DNA from: Hericium rajendrae
Lineage: Eukaryota; Basidiomycota; Agaricomycetes; Russulales; Hericiaceae
Length of the DNA stretch: 64,000 nt
Assembly: GCA_033439255.1 (NCBI GenBank)
Contig: CM065886.1
Location: 1,736,001-1,800,000 of the forward strand
Direction of reading: 5' to 3'
In this document: positions 23,748 to 33,061 of the stretch, in pieces
How positions within the stretch are numbered: the first letter of the stretch is position 1
How the letters are laid out: every line of letters starts with the position of its first letter
Notes under the pieces: model-generated
Databases searched by the model: none
The model's input: the letters and a program-made list of their open reading frames with translations, nothing else
Told to the model about the DNA's origin: nothing
Translations under genes and position numbers: made by a program

Positions 23748-24894
23748 ATGAACGCTGACGACCTGGATTCGTTCATGGTAGGACTCGCTGAGGAGTCTGA
23801 ACATGATGCGGATATGTATTCTGACAACCCGCAGAACCATATGCCCGCAGGCCAGGCAGCACGCGGGGACCAGGTGAGTGCTATTGTTAGAGCATTGGAT
23901 TTCAACGCTTATAGCGGGCAGGGAGATCCTGATGACATTCAGGCGATGGAGGACATGTTCTGCGGTGTCCTTGATCCGCCGACTATGAATGTGGCTCACG
24001 AGCGCACAGGGTCCGATGTCCAGGAAGTTGAAAAGGTGAGTAGGGTGCGAGCCCTGGGAAATTGGTTGCTGATATTTCTCAGGGAGCAATGGACGAGCTA
24101 CGGGAGATGGAGGGCATGTTTATGGACATATGTGGTAGTCCTACTCTGGGTGAGGAGGTATGTTGTCAACCCATTCTACCTGAATTTAAACTGATTTACC
24201 GAAGTCTGCATCTGCGGATGGGGTGGGATATGCCTCGCGAGGTCCAGGGGACATATCGGCTGCGGTTGCGCTTACCAAAATGACGATCAGCGGTGTCATT
24301 CGTGATGATGGCATAAGCCCGGATGTGCAGTGCGAGGCGGGTCGTAATGCCATCGCGACACCTGCGAAGGCTGGAGTAGGCGGTCCCGCGGGATCGGTAT
24401 GTACTATGGCTATGACCGCGGCCAACATACTAAGTCCTAAATTAATCCAGGTATCCGGTAAGGGAAAGGGAAAGGAGAGAATGGTGGAGGGAGGTGATGG
24501 ACCGGTAATCATAGCTACTGAACAGGCTGAGGTGCGGACATTTTGTGCTGATGTGTGATGAGATGTTAATGATGCCTCTCTTCTGGCCAACAGGATAGTA
24601 GCAGTCCGCCACCATTGGTCGAGGTGCGTTTTAACTTGAGATGAGTGACTGTCCCTATAGCTGATGGTCAAAATATCACAGGACTTCCCGTTTCACCGAT
24701 ATCTCAGCACGTCCCGTCGCCTCCATCCGGGATCTGTCGGTATGATGGTATCTCAGCAGGTCATGGCAGCGGAAGCAGCGCGGTTCGAGACGGAATTAAA
24801 CCTCTTCCGAACGTTAGCGAAAGGCCATGAGAGAATGAAGAGTTACCTAGAGGATGCACGGGATAGCTACCGAATGGCAGTTGAAAAGTACTAG
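23748..24894 (+). CDS. KDZ-borne small acidic/helical protein
   Basis: Not recognised. The start is MNADDLDSFMVGLAEE. Exon ends that keep phase are 23748-24035, 24083-24157 and from 24205, with further short exons (VSGKGKGKERMVEGG near 24460) up to the stop at 24892-24894. The N terminus is acidic. The C terminus (ETELNLFRTLAKGHERM, SYLEDARDSYRMAVEKY) is helical like that of the small gene at the other end of the element. It faces inward from the right inverted repeat and its promoter abuts the divergent cysteine-cluster gene. Confidence 0.58.
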
Positions 24895-25389
24895 GTGGCT
24901 ATCCGTATCTTAGTATTCTTGTAGGGTAGATATACTTTATATCAGAGATTGAGGTTCATATACCAGCAAAATGCCGCGTGAATGATAACAACATTGGCGG
25001 CATTCTATAATGATTGTACGACATGGGGATGGATACGCTATACAGAAGTCTCCGCGGCATAGACGGAAACTGTATTCCTTCAATTAGTACATGGACAGCC
25101 TCCTACAATGTGTTCCAAATTACATGCAAGCCAGACAGAGACCGTACGAATGCCGCGGCAGCTGAGGCGGCATCTGTGGGAATTGTCGAAACATATTATG
25201 GGCACTTCAAGTCGTTGAGAGCATAGAATCAAGACAGATTAGACGATATTGAAAGTGCAAGGACGCTGCAATTTCTGAAATCAAAAACAAATGCAACACA
25301 TATATCAAAAGGTAGTAAATGAGGCCGGGCTCCTGAATGTTCGTCAAACTCCGAACTGCCACTCATTGCATCTGTATGAGATTGGTCCA
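24895..25389. other. Intergenic, KDZ element, next to right TIR
   Basis: No gene was recognised. It contains TGCCGCGGCA-type motifs near 25050 and 25150 and short AT-rich parts. Confidence 0.4.
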
Positions 25390-27723
25390 CATTATGCCGC
25401 GGCATATATTAGCCATGCAGTACATTCGTACGCACACACGTGGTCTGCGATACAAGTCCATAGACGACCAGAGATACGCAGAGAATCTCTGGACGTGGCT
25501 GCTTGGGGATGTTACAGGAATGGGGTACGGTCTTCTGGATAAGGTTCTAGCATCACTTGTATCCTTGTACATTCTGGAGCTAGGCCGCGGCATATTCTGA
25601 GATTATGCCGCGGCATACATGGGCGGCATAGTACATTAGTACGCACGCACGTGGTCTGCGATACAAGTCCACAGACGACCAGAGATATGCAGAGAATCTC
25701 CGGACATGGCTGTTTGGGGATGTTACGGGCGTGGGGTACGGTCTTCTGGATAAGGTTGTAGCATCGCTCGTATTCCTGTACATTCCAGAGATCAACCGCG
25801 GCATACGCTGTAAGTATGCCGCGGCATACCTGGGAAGCATAGTACATTAGCACGCATGCACTCGGTCTGCGATACAAGTCCATATGAGCATACAATGGAA
25901 CGAATGACGACCAGAGGTACGCAGAGAATCACGGGACGTGGCTGCTTGGGGATGTTACGGGCATGGGGTACGGTCTTCTGGATAAGGTTGTAGCATCGCT
26001 CGTATTGCAGTACAACACGAGGAGCCGGTCACCACCAGCATCACCTCCCTGTTGATGTAGAGCATCCATACGAGCAGTGGTGAGTTCATGGCTGACCAAC
26101 CAATGTAGGTATGGCAGTGTGGCGTGAAATAGCGGTAAATAGACATTGTATGTAGTATGCTAAGAAATGAGCATGTGCAATCTATAATGTGTGTTGGCCA
26201 ACCATACCAGCATAGTACGGTATACTATTTCAGATGTTGGCCAACCATAGGGGCATGCCGCGGTAACGTGAGTCAGACATTGGCCAACCATGCCGGCATG
26301 GTACAGGAGAACGAACATGTGGGTTGGCCAACCAATGTCAGACGGTATAGTACGGTCCGTCAGATGTTGGCCAACCATAGGGGCATGCCGCGGTAAAGTG
26401 AGTCAGACATTGGCCAACCATGCTGGCATGGTACAGGAGAACAAACATGTGGGTTGGCCAACCAATGTCGCACGGTATAGTACGGTCCGTCAGATGTTGG
26501 CCAACCATAGGGGCATGCCGCGGTAACGTGAGTCAGACATTGGCCAACCATGCTGGCATGGTACAGGAGAACGAACATGTGGGTTGGCCAACCAATGTCG
26601 CACGGTATAGCACGGTCCGTCAGATGTTGGCCAACCATAGGGGCATGCCGCGGTAAAGTGAGTCAGACATTGGCCAACCATGCGGCCACGGTACAGAAGA
26701 GATAATACGTGCGTTGGCCAACCAATGTCACACGGTATAATAGTATCTTCGGCTGTTGGCCAACCATGCGGGCATGGTCCTGAAGAGAGAATATGCGAGT
26801 TGGCCAACCATAGCAGCATGACAACACAGACAGGATGTCCGCGTTGGCCAACCATACCAGCATGGTACGGTACACTATTTCATATGTTGGCCAACCGTAG
26901 GGGCATGGTGCGGTAAACCATGTCTGACATTGGCCAATCATGCGGGCATGACACAGAAGAACCAATATTTGTGTTGGCCAACCAACGTCACATGGTATGG
27001 TATAGTACTTCGGATGTTGGCCAACCATAGCGGGATGATGATGCAGGCAGGATGTACGTGTTTGGCCAACCATGGCGGCATGCCGCGGTAAAATACGTCG
27101 GAGGCTGGCCAACCAAGGTGCAATGGTGGGGTATATAATATCAGACGCTGGCCAGCCAAGCCAGAATGGTTGAGTCAAATACAGTAGGACATTGGCCAAC
27201 CATGGCGGCATGGTTGAGTTATTTCAGCGCGACGTTGGCCAACCAAGCCGGAATGCCACCGTATGAATATACGGGACGTTGGCCAACCGCAGAGGCATGC
27301 CGCAGTTAAAGATATGTGAGGTTGGCCAATCAAGCCAGAATGGTAGCGTATAATTATATGGGATGTTGGTCAACCATAGCGGCATGTTGGTGCAGAAAGG
27401 ATATGCACATTGGCCAATCATAAGGTCATGCAGCCTTGCGGCATATTGGATATTGGCCAAGCATACTGATATGCCGCAATATGCCGCGGTAGGCTGAGGC
27501 ATATTTTGTGCTTGGCCAGGCATATTCGATTGCAGAAATGGTATACTTGGCCAGACAATACTGCATGGTAACTAACTGTCAGGTATAGGGGCATAAGCGA
27601 ACATTCCCGGGCAATGCGGTATGATAATCAAGATTGTCATTCTGGCCATACTACTATGACTACACTAGGACGTTGGCCAACGTGAGCTCACCAATCTAGA
27701 ATGCGACGGTGTCAGTTTGGCTC
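25390..27723 (-). repeat. Right terminal inverted repeat of the KDZ element
   Basis: This is the inverted counterpart of the left arm. It starts inside with 232-bp-type units (copies near 25470, 25680 and 25913), continues with the inverted TTGGCCAA array (26185-27685) and ends GGCTC at 27723. It is about 400 bp shorter than the left arm because it has fewer 130-bp units. Confidence 0.88.
26185..27685 (-). repeat. Phased TTGGCCAA palindrome array (right)
   Basis: About 34 copies of TTGGCCAA lie at 43-44 bp spacing in mirror orientation to the left array. About three 130-bp higher-order units lie at 26230-26660, with more diverged copies outward to the end of the element. Confidence 0.9.
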
Positions 27724-27815
27724 AACATGGTCTTACGGAAAATCAGTACTGAATCATGTGGGCCTGCCCCCCGTAACGTCAAGGACGTCCAGTCCTTTGT
27801 TGGCTTTGGCAACTT
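27724..27815 (+). pseudogene. Gypsy Pol fragment between two insertions
   Basis: This short piece reads PRNVKDVQSFVGFGNF in frame, the connection segment after the RT domain in gypsy elements. Its next residues (YRRFIQDFSK) follow at 33062. It proves that the KDZ and Helentron-like elements both lie in one gypsy copy. Confidence 0.88.
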
Positions 27816-27899
27816 GGTGGAAGAGGGCCGATGCTTCGCACAGCAATACGATTCCTTTTTCATTGTTAGTTATATTTAGAAACAGTGCATAAATGATGT

Positions 27900-28310
27900 A
27901 AAGTCTCACTTGTCAGATTGATTATAAATCTCTATAAAATCTATAGCTACCTCAAGGTCAACATCTGAGAAATATGTCACTGGTATATAACACTATATTA
28001 GCTACATAGCTTTCCTAGGTCCATAGCTGTCCTCTTTTATACATAGCAGTCAAGTAAACTATGCAAAGCTATCATAGCTTGTCATAGCTGTCATAGCATA
28101 GGGCATAAGCTATCATAGCTGTTATAGTTATTCTAGTATAAGATAACTATAGAAGCTATATTAACTATATAATATATCTCCATCATTATATTATATCTAG
28201 CTAGTAAGATTTCTATCTACTCTATATTACTTCTATCAAATATGCTAAAATAGCATATAAAATAATTATATTATAGATTCAATAGTCTGATGTCTTACAG
28301 TCACAAACAT
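27900..28310. repeat. AT-rich CATAGCT repeat region
   Basis: Many irregular repeats of ATAGCT/CATAGCTGT (for example TATCATAGCTGTCATAGC) and long AT runs occur here. Similar sequence returns at 30600-30830. No coding potential was seen. Confidence 0.6.
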
Positions 28311-28671
28311 CAAAAATTGGATAACTTATATTACTCAAACAATTTCATTACAAAACATTACTATAGCTACAGAGACTACTACAAAACTACAAAAGGTAAC
28401 AAACTTACAATGACTACAAAAAGCAAAAGATACAAATAAGAAAAGACATGAGTATTAGAAGATAACAAAGATAATCTATGAAGACTTACCAGATTAGCAA
28501 AAAAGCAAAAATCTACAAGACAATTTGAAGACATCAGTATAAAAAATAATCAAGCTTACCTAGTAGGACTACATGGTAGTGTAATAAGTATGAAGACATT
28601 AGTATAAGTTATAAGATAATTAAGAATAACAGCATACCTTTAACAACAAAGAGAACAATAATAATAAAATG

Positions 28672-28755
28672 AGCAAACGACAACGACGAGTGAGCAAATG
28701 ATGACGATGAGCGAGCAAACGATGACAAGTGAGCAAACAACAACGACAAATGTGT
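28672..28755. repeat. GAGCAAACGA minisatellite
   Basis: Four or more imperfect copies of an 18-bp unit of the form GAGCAAACGAYRACGA lie in tandem. The flanks 28310-28670 and 28756-29020 are AT-rich without recognised genes. Confidence 0.7.
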
Positions 28756-29025
28756 CAATGTGGCAAGGGATGGTGGGGGTTAAAGAGCAAGAGGTAAAGC
28801 ACATCACGCCAGCCTTATATAAGAATCCCAGATAGAACCGGAATTTGTGGTTGCCAGGCGCTTGCCGAGTGTCGTGGCAGAGACTGGATGCCAGACTTTA
28901 CTACGTTGATGCTGCTGCTCACAGATTCACAATCCAGTAGATACACAGTGTTCTCATACATTCTAATTAAATGTATAATCTATCACTGTCCCTTTTTTTG
29001 TTGAATTTATACAAGTTTATTTGAT

Positions 29026-29315
29026 TTGCTGAGGCTCGAGCAACGAAGCTTCGCTCGTTCGGTGGCTGAAGCACTGAGTTTAACATGTCGAGACTTCACT
29101 CCTTTTTACCAGTCTCCCTTCCCCTCCTTCGTGTTTTCTCCTCCAGCCTCCTTTCTTCCATTTTTTTCGTTCTCTATCAGCTTTCAATACGGCTGGGATG
29201 GTTTTTTTAGCAGATACTTAGAGGGCCTTAGGTGAGTAAAAAAAAGCCTCTTATCATTTTTTCGTACTAATCAAGAGAGTGTCAATCATTTTTCGAGTGA
29301 CACTGTCGATATCTT
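29026..29315 (+). repeat. Hairpin-intron module, copy 2
   Basis: An exon-like block ends GAGGGCCTTAG and is followed by GTGAGT, then TTTTTTCGTACTAATCAAGAG, then a stem-loop with arms AGTGTCA and TGACACT. The 21 bases around the branch-point-like motif are nearly the same as in the minus-strand copy at 58800-58866, so the two share an origin. Confidence 0.65.
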
Positions 29316-29339
29316 TTATTCTGTTGACTCCACATCCCT

Positions 29340-30540
29340 GTGCTACCATCCTATGATCCCGCTGCCTTTTTTTCACTCTCATCGCCCCTTCCTCGGCCTG
29401 TCTATGCCACATCCACGCCCCGCGTGCAGCTCATACACCCCATGCCTGACTCCAACAGGCTGCGACCCCTGCGCATGCCTCCGACCACCATCCCCTTCCA
29501 CGTGCACCAGCGTACACAAGGCCACAGCATGTGTGCATGCGTGTACCACGTGACATCATCTGCGTGACATCAACGACATGTGCACATGGGCCACGTCATC
29601 GCCCATGCCCCACGTTTGTGCATGTGCATGCATCGTAGTCCCGTTGCCATGGCAATGGGACTCGGACATCGTTCATGCCTATCAGCCATGACCCCACATG
29701 CTCGCCTCAATCCCCGCAAGGCCTCGTGCTTGCATTCAACACCGTGCATGCTTGCAACATCCCGTCTGTGCGCTCAAGCCCCCACACCCACTCACAATGC
29801 CCCGCACCTGCTCACAATGCCCCGGACATGTGTGCCATGCCCGGTTGCATGTATGCTCCTGCACCTGCTCAACTCAACATGCCCCGCATGTGTGGGCAAT
29901 GACCTGCACAGGTGCACAACAACCACATGTGCGTGACGTGCCATACAGTGCCTCTTCATGCATGCAGAATGTCCTGCACGCTCGCTCCAGGCCTCCCGCA
30001 CATGTTTGACACCCGTGCGTGCCCGACATCCCCTGCACGTGCCCAGCTCTGCCTCCGCATGTGCACAGATGCCAGCGCATGGTGGCACTGCAAGACCCCA
30101 TTCCACAACAATGCACGCACGACACTCAGCATTCGCACTCAACGCCACTTGCCTACAATGCCCTGCATGCACGCGTGCTCTCACGTGCCCGCTCAACACC
30201 CTGTGCCCTCCAGATGCTCTGTGTATGTGTGCAACATCCCACGCACATGTATGCAACCTGCGCGCATGCATAGCAGCTCTGACCCCATTTGTGGGCATGG
30301 CCACCCGCACGCAGCTACACATGGTCCGGCTTGCTGTGCATGGACCATGTATGCTGTGTGCGGCCCACGCCTACCCCTGTGCCCTCCGTGCCAGCATTTG
30401 TGCATGCCATGTCACCTTTTGTGTGCATGTGCTGTCTTTTGTGTGCCCGTGCTGTCTTTGCACCTGCACTTGCACCCTCCATGGCGACTTGCGTGCCCTC
30501 CGCATCCTGTGCCCTACGCAGTAGCTCGACTAGCTTACAT
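29340..30540. repeat. GC-rich CATG/TGCATG-biased tract
   Basis: About 1.2 kb with strong over-use of CATG, TGCATG and GCCC words occurs here, open in several frames on both strands. That is a sign of compositional bias and not of coding. A comparable tract lies at 58145-58640 and 60400-60890. No domain was recognised. Confidence 0.5.
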
Positions 30541-30839
30541 ATGTATGGTAGTAGATTTATTACAATTTAATATGATAAATTCTGACTTATAATATCTGGT
30601 GCTTATCTGACTTGTGGTAGTAATCATAGGCATCATAGTAGCCATAGCACACCTTGTTAATTATGATAGCCCTATGTATATCAGACTACAGGCTATGGAG
30701 GCTATGATAAATGTCACACTGTCTACTATGTAGATTATGATAGCTCTCATAGCTCTACATAGCTGGATAAGCAAACTTCATAGCTCTGATAGCTCAATGA
30801 TAGCACCTATAATGTAACCTGCAGCTATGTCAAATTCAA

Positions 30840-31798
30840 ATTTCTCAGATGAAGATCTTGAACGGAAGATCTCAATTTCAAATTTTGATTTTTGAGTTCT
30901 GGATGGACTGAGGCCTATGTAGCATGGCTGGAAAGTGATTAATCAGTACATTTCAGTGCATTTTAGAACAATTAAATTGGTGGAGAACTGCCAGACTTAC
31001 CTCAAGGTCAAGATCTTGGGGGGGAGATCTCAGTTTCGAGTTTTGATTTTCGAGTTCTGGGCAGATTGGGGTCTATGTAGCATGGCTGGAAAGCGATTAA
31101 TCAGTACATTCAGGCCCAATTTAGAACGAGTGAATCGGTGGAGAACTGCTAGACTTACCTCGAGGTCAAGATCTTGGGGGAGAGATCTCAGTTTTGAGTT
31201 TTGATTTTCGAGTTCTGGATGGTTTGGGGTCTATGTAGCATGGCTGGAAAGCGATTAATCAGTAAATTTCAATGCAATTTAGAACAATTAAATCGGTGGA
31301 GAACTGCCAGACTTATCCCAAGGTCAAGATCTTGGGGGAGATCTCAGTTTCGAGTTTTGACTTTTGAGTTCTGGATGGCATGGGGTCTATGTAGCATGTC
31401 TGGAAAGCGATTAATCAGTACATTCAGGCCCAATTTAGAATGAGTGAATCGGTGGAGAACTGAGGGACTTATCTCAAGGTCAAGATCTTGGGGGGGAGAT
31501 CTCAGTTTTGAGTTTTGATTTTCGAGTTCTGAGCAGATTGGGATCTATGTAGCATGGCTGGAAAGCGATTAATTAGTAGAGTTGAACGCATTTTAGAACG
31601 AGAGAATCGGTGGAGAATTGAAGGACTTACCTCAAGATCAAGGTTTCTAGGGGGTAATCCCAATTTTGAGTCTTGATTTTCGAGTTCTGGATGGTTTGGG
31701 GGCTATGTAGCATGGCTGGAAAGCGATTAATCAGTAGAGTCCAATACATTTTAGAACGAGAGAATTGACAGAGAATTGATGGACTTACCTCAAGATCA
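30840..31798 (+). repeat. 158-bp satellite, about six copies
   Basis: Units begin at about 31001, 31159, 31317, 31473, 31631 and 31789, with spacings of 158, 158, 156, 158 and 158. Each contains CTCAAGGTCAAGATCTTGGG, TCGAGTTCTGGATGG and TATGTAGCATGGCTGGAAAG. The period is close to one nucleosome repeat. Function is unknown. Confidence 0.88.
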
Positions 31799-32375
31799 TT
31801 AGAATAATGATAATTGGTTGATTTTCAACTAGGCAGATAGGCTAGCATAGCTCAGAAGGCCTCATCTGGAAGCAGCTATCAATATGGTTTTGATAAGCTC
31901 TAATATGCCTTAGTTGGTGCCAGATTTAGAGACCTATAAGTAAATTAGTCTGCCAGCTCAGCAAGTGAGATACATACAAGACGACCAAGGTGAGCCGCCA
32001 GGTCAAGTACCTCCTGGTTCCAAACCGTCAACCACTCAGCGGATGACTTGGAGATACCCGTCGAGCCTTGCAGCCAACATGACAAGTATGCAGGATGTAA
32101 AGCTCATGAGAAAGCAAGACTTTACTGCTGGTGCTTCAAAACTGAAATTTTGATTATATAATCAGTCTTCAAAATCATAGATTTCTAGGCATTTCTGTAC
32201 TTATAATATACTATAAGAGTAGACATTGTACTAATGCTAATTGCTCATTGATGATATTATTTTCAGTATTAAAAAATATCAAAAAAGTCTGGCATGAACT
32301 GGAATTGAACTTGCAAACTCAAGAGAACTCACACTTCACCACCGAGTTTTGATTATGTAATCATCACATGATCAC

Positions 32376-32442
32376 CACCATGGTACGGCCGTACCATGGT
32401 GAAGTGCTCATGTGATCACAACCATGGTACAGCTGTACCATG
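32376..32442. repeat. Two perfect palindromes built on CCATGGTAC
   Basis: A perfect 26-bp palindrome centred on GGCC (CCATGGTACGGCCGTACCAT plus three bases each side) spans 32376-32401. A related 20-bp palindrome, CATGGTACAGCTGTACCATG, follows at 32423-32442. Both can form cruciforms; they lie between two tRNA-like segments. Confidence 0.85.
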
Positions 32443-32456
32443 ATGAAGTGCTTCAC

Positions 32457-32900
32457 ATTCTATGAGTTCTGCATGGATCAAAATGCAAAAAATATGGTTC
32501 GAAAGCTATAAATGAGTAGTATTCGATCCACTTGAGAACGAGTGAATCGGTGGAGAATTGATTGAGATAACTAAGAATCAAGCATACTAGGAGGAAAAAT
32601 ACAGAAGTACTTCGTGTTCTACGAGTTCTGCACAGATCAAAATGCATAAAATATGACTAGAAAGCAATGAATGAGTAAATTCTGATACATCTAAGAATGA
32701 GTGAATCAGTCAAGAACTGACTGAGCTAGCTGAGGATCAAGCATACTAGGGGGAAAAATACAAGAATACTTTGCATTCTGCAAGATCTGCATGGATCAAG
32801 ATGCATAATATATGGCTAGAAAGCGATAAATGAGTAGATTCTGGTGCATTTGAGAATGTGTGAATTGGTCAAGAACTGACCAAGTTACAGTAAACAAAGT
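32457..32900 (+). repeat. Degenerate 158-bp satellite copies
   Basis: Related units (GAGTTCTGCATGGATCAAAA, then TAGAAAGCGATAAATGAGTA) start at about 32457, 32616 and 32774, again 158-159 bp apart. They are clearly diverged from the main array but keep the period. Confidence 0.75.
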
Positions 32901-32904
32901 GTAA

Positions 32905-32990
32905 AAGAAAAAGTCTGGCCAGAGCTGGAATTGAACCTGCAAACTCGTTAGATTGAAGATGTGTGATTATATAAGCCAACTGCCTAATGG
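32905..32990 (-). other. tRNA-like / Pol III-like segment
   Basis: On the minus strand, GCAGGTTCAATTCCAGC resembles a tRNA T-arm with B box (GGTTCAATTCC), followed about 12 nt later by a T5 run. An A-box-like GGCAGTTGGC lies about 45 nt upstream. A second, weaker copy lies at 32285-32330. The arms pair imperfectly, so this is more likely a tRNA-derived SINE or relic than a functional tRNA. Confidence 0.35.
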
Positions 32991-33061
32991 GCATAGTCAT
33001 CGTTTGCATGTCGTTTTCACTATGAAAAGGCGGTATAGAGTAAACGATTCTAAGGAATCGT

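Larger units (their letters stand above)
5630..27723. mobile_element. Giant KDZ (Kyakuja/Dileera/Zisupton class) transposon carrying a TET/JBP gene
   Basis: The outer ends are inverted copies: GAGCCAAACTGACAC at the left matches GTGTCAGTTTGGCTC at the right, followed by GCATTCTAGATTGG and the TTGGCCAA array. The span is 22.1 kb. It holds genes on both strands: two small plus-strand genes, KDZ transposase and TET/JBP on minus, a homeodomain-like gene on plus, a cysteine-cluster gene on minus and another small plus-strand gene. Association of TET/JBP genes with KDZ transposons in basidiomycetes is established (Iyer, Aravind and colleagues). I could not identify a target duplication, and gypsy RT sequence is missing at the site. 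Confidence 0.88.
27816..33061. mobile_element. Non-autonomous Helentron/Helitron-like insertion
   Basis: The insertion interrupts the gypsy frame at GGC-AACTT; AACTT is present on both sides, so the boundary is uncertain by up to 5 bp. The left end (GGTGGAAGAGGGCCGATGCT) is nearly identical to the left end of the Helitron at 36215. Read on the minus strand it is a 3' end with a GTGC-GAA-GCA stem-loop. The other end is a stem-loop (ACGATTC-TAAG-GAATCGT at 33044-33061) whose arm is repeated near the left end as ACGATTCC, an asymmetric inverted repeat as in Helentrons. No Rep or helicase sequence is inside. Confidence 0.65.

Noticed and set aside
29580-30592. Overlapping long frames on both strands
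   Set aside because: Strong CATG/GCCC word bias opens several frames at once; no domain, codon pattern or splice structure supports a gene.
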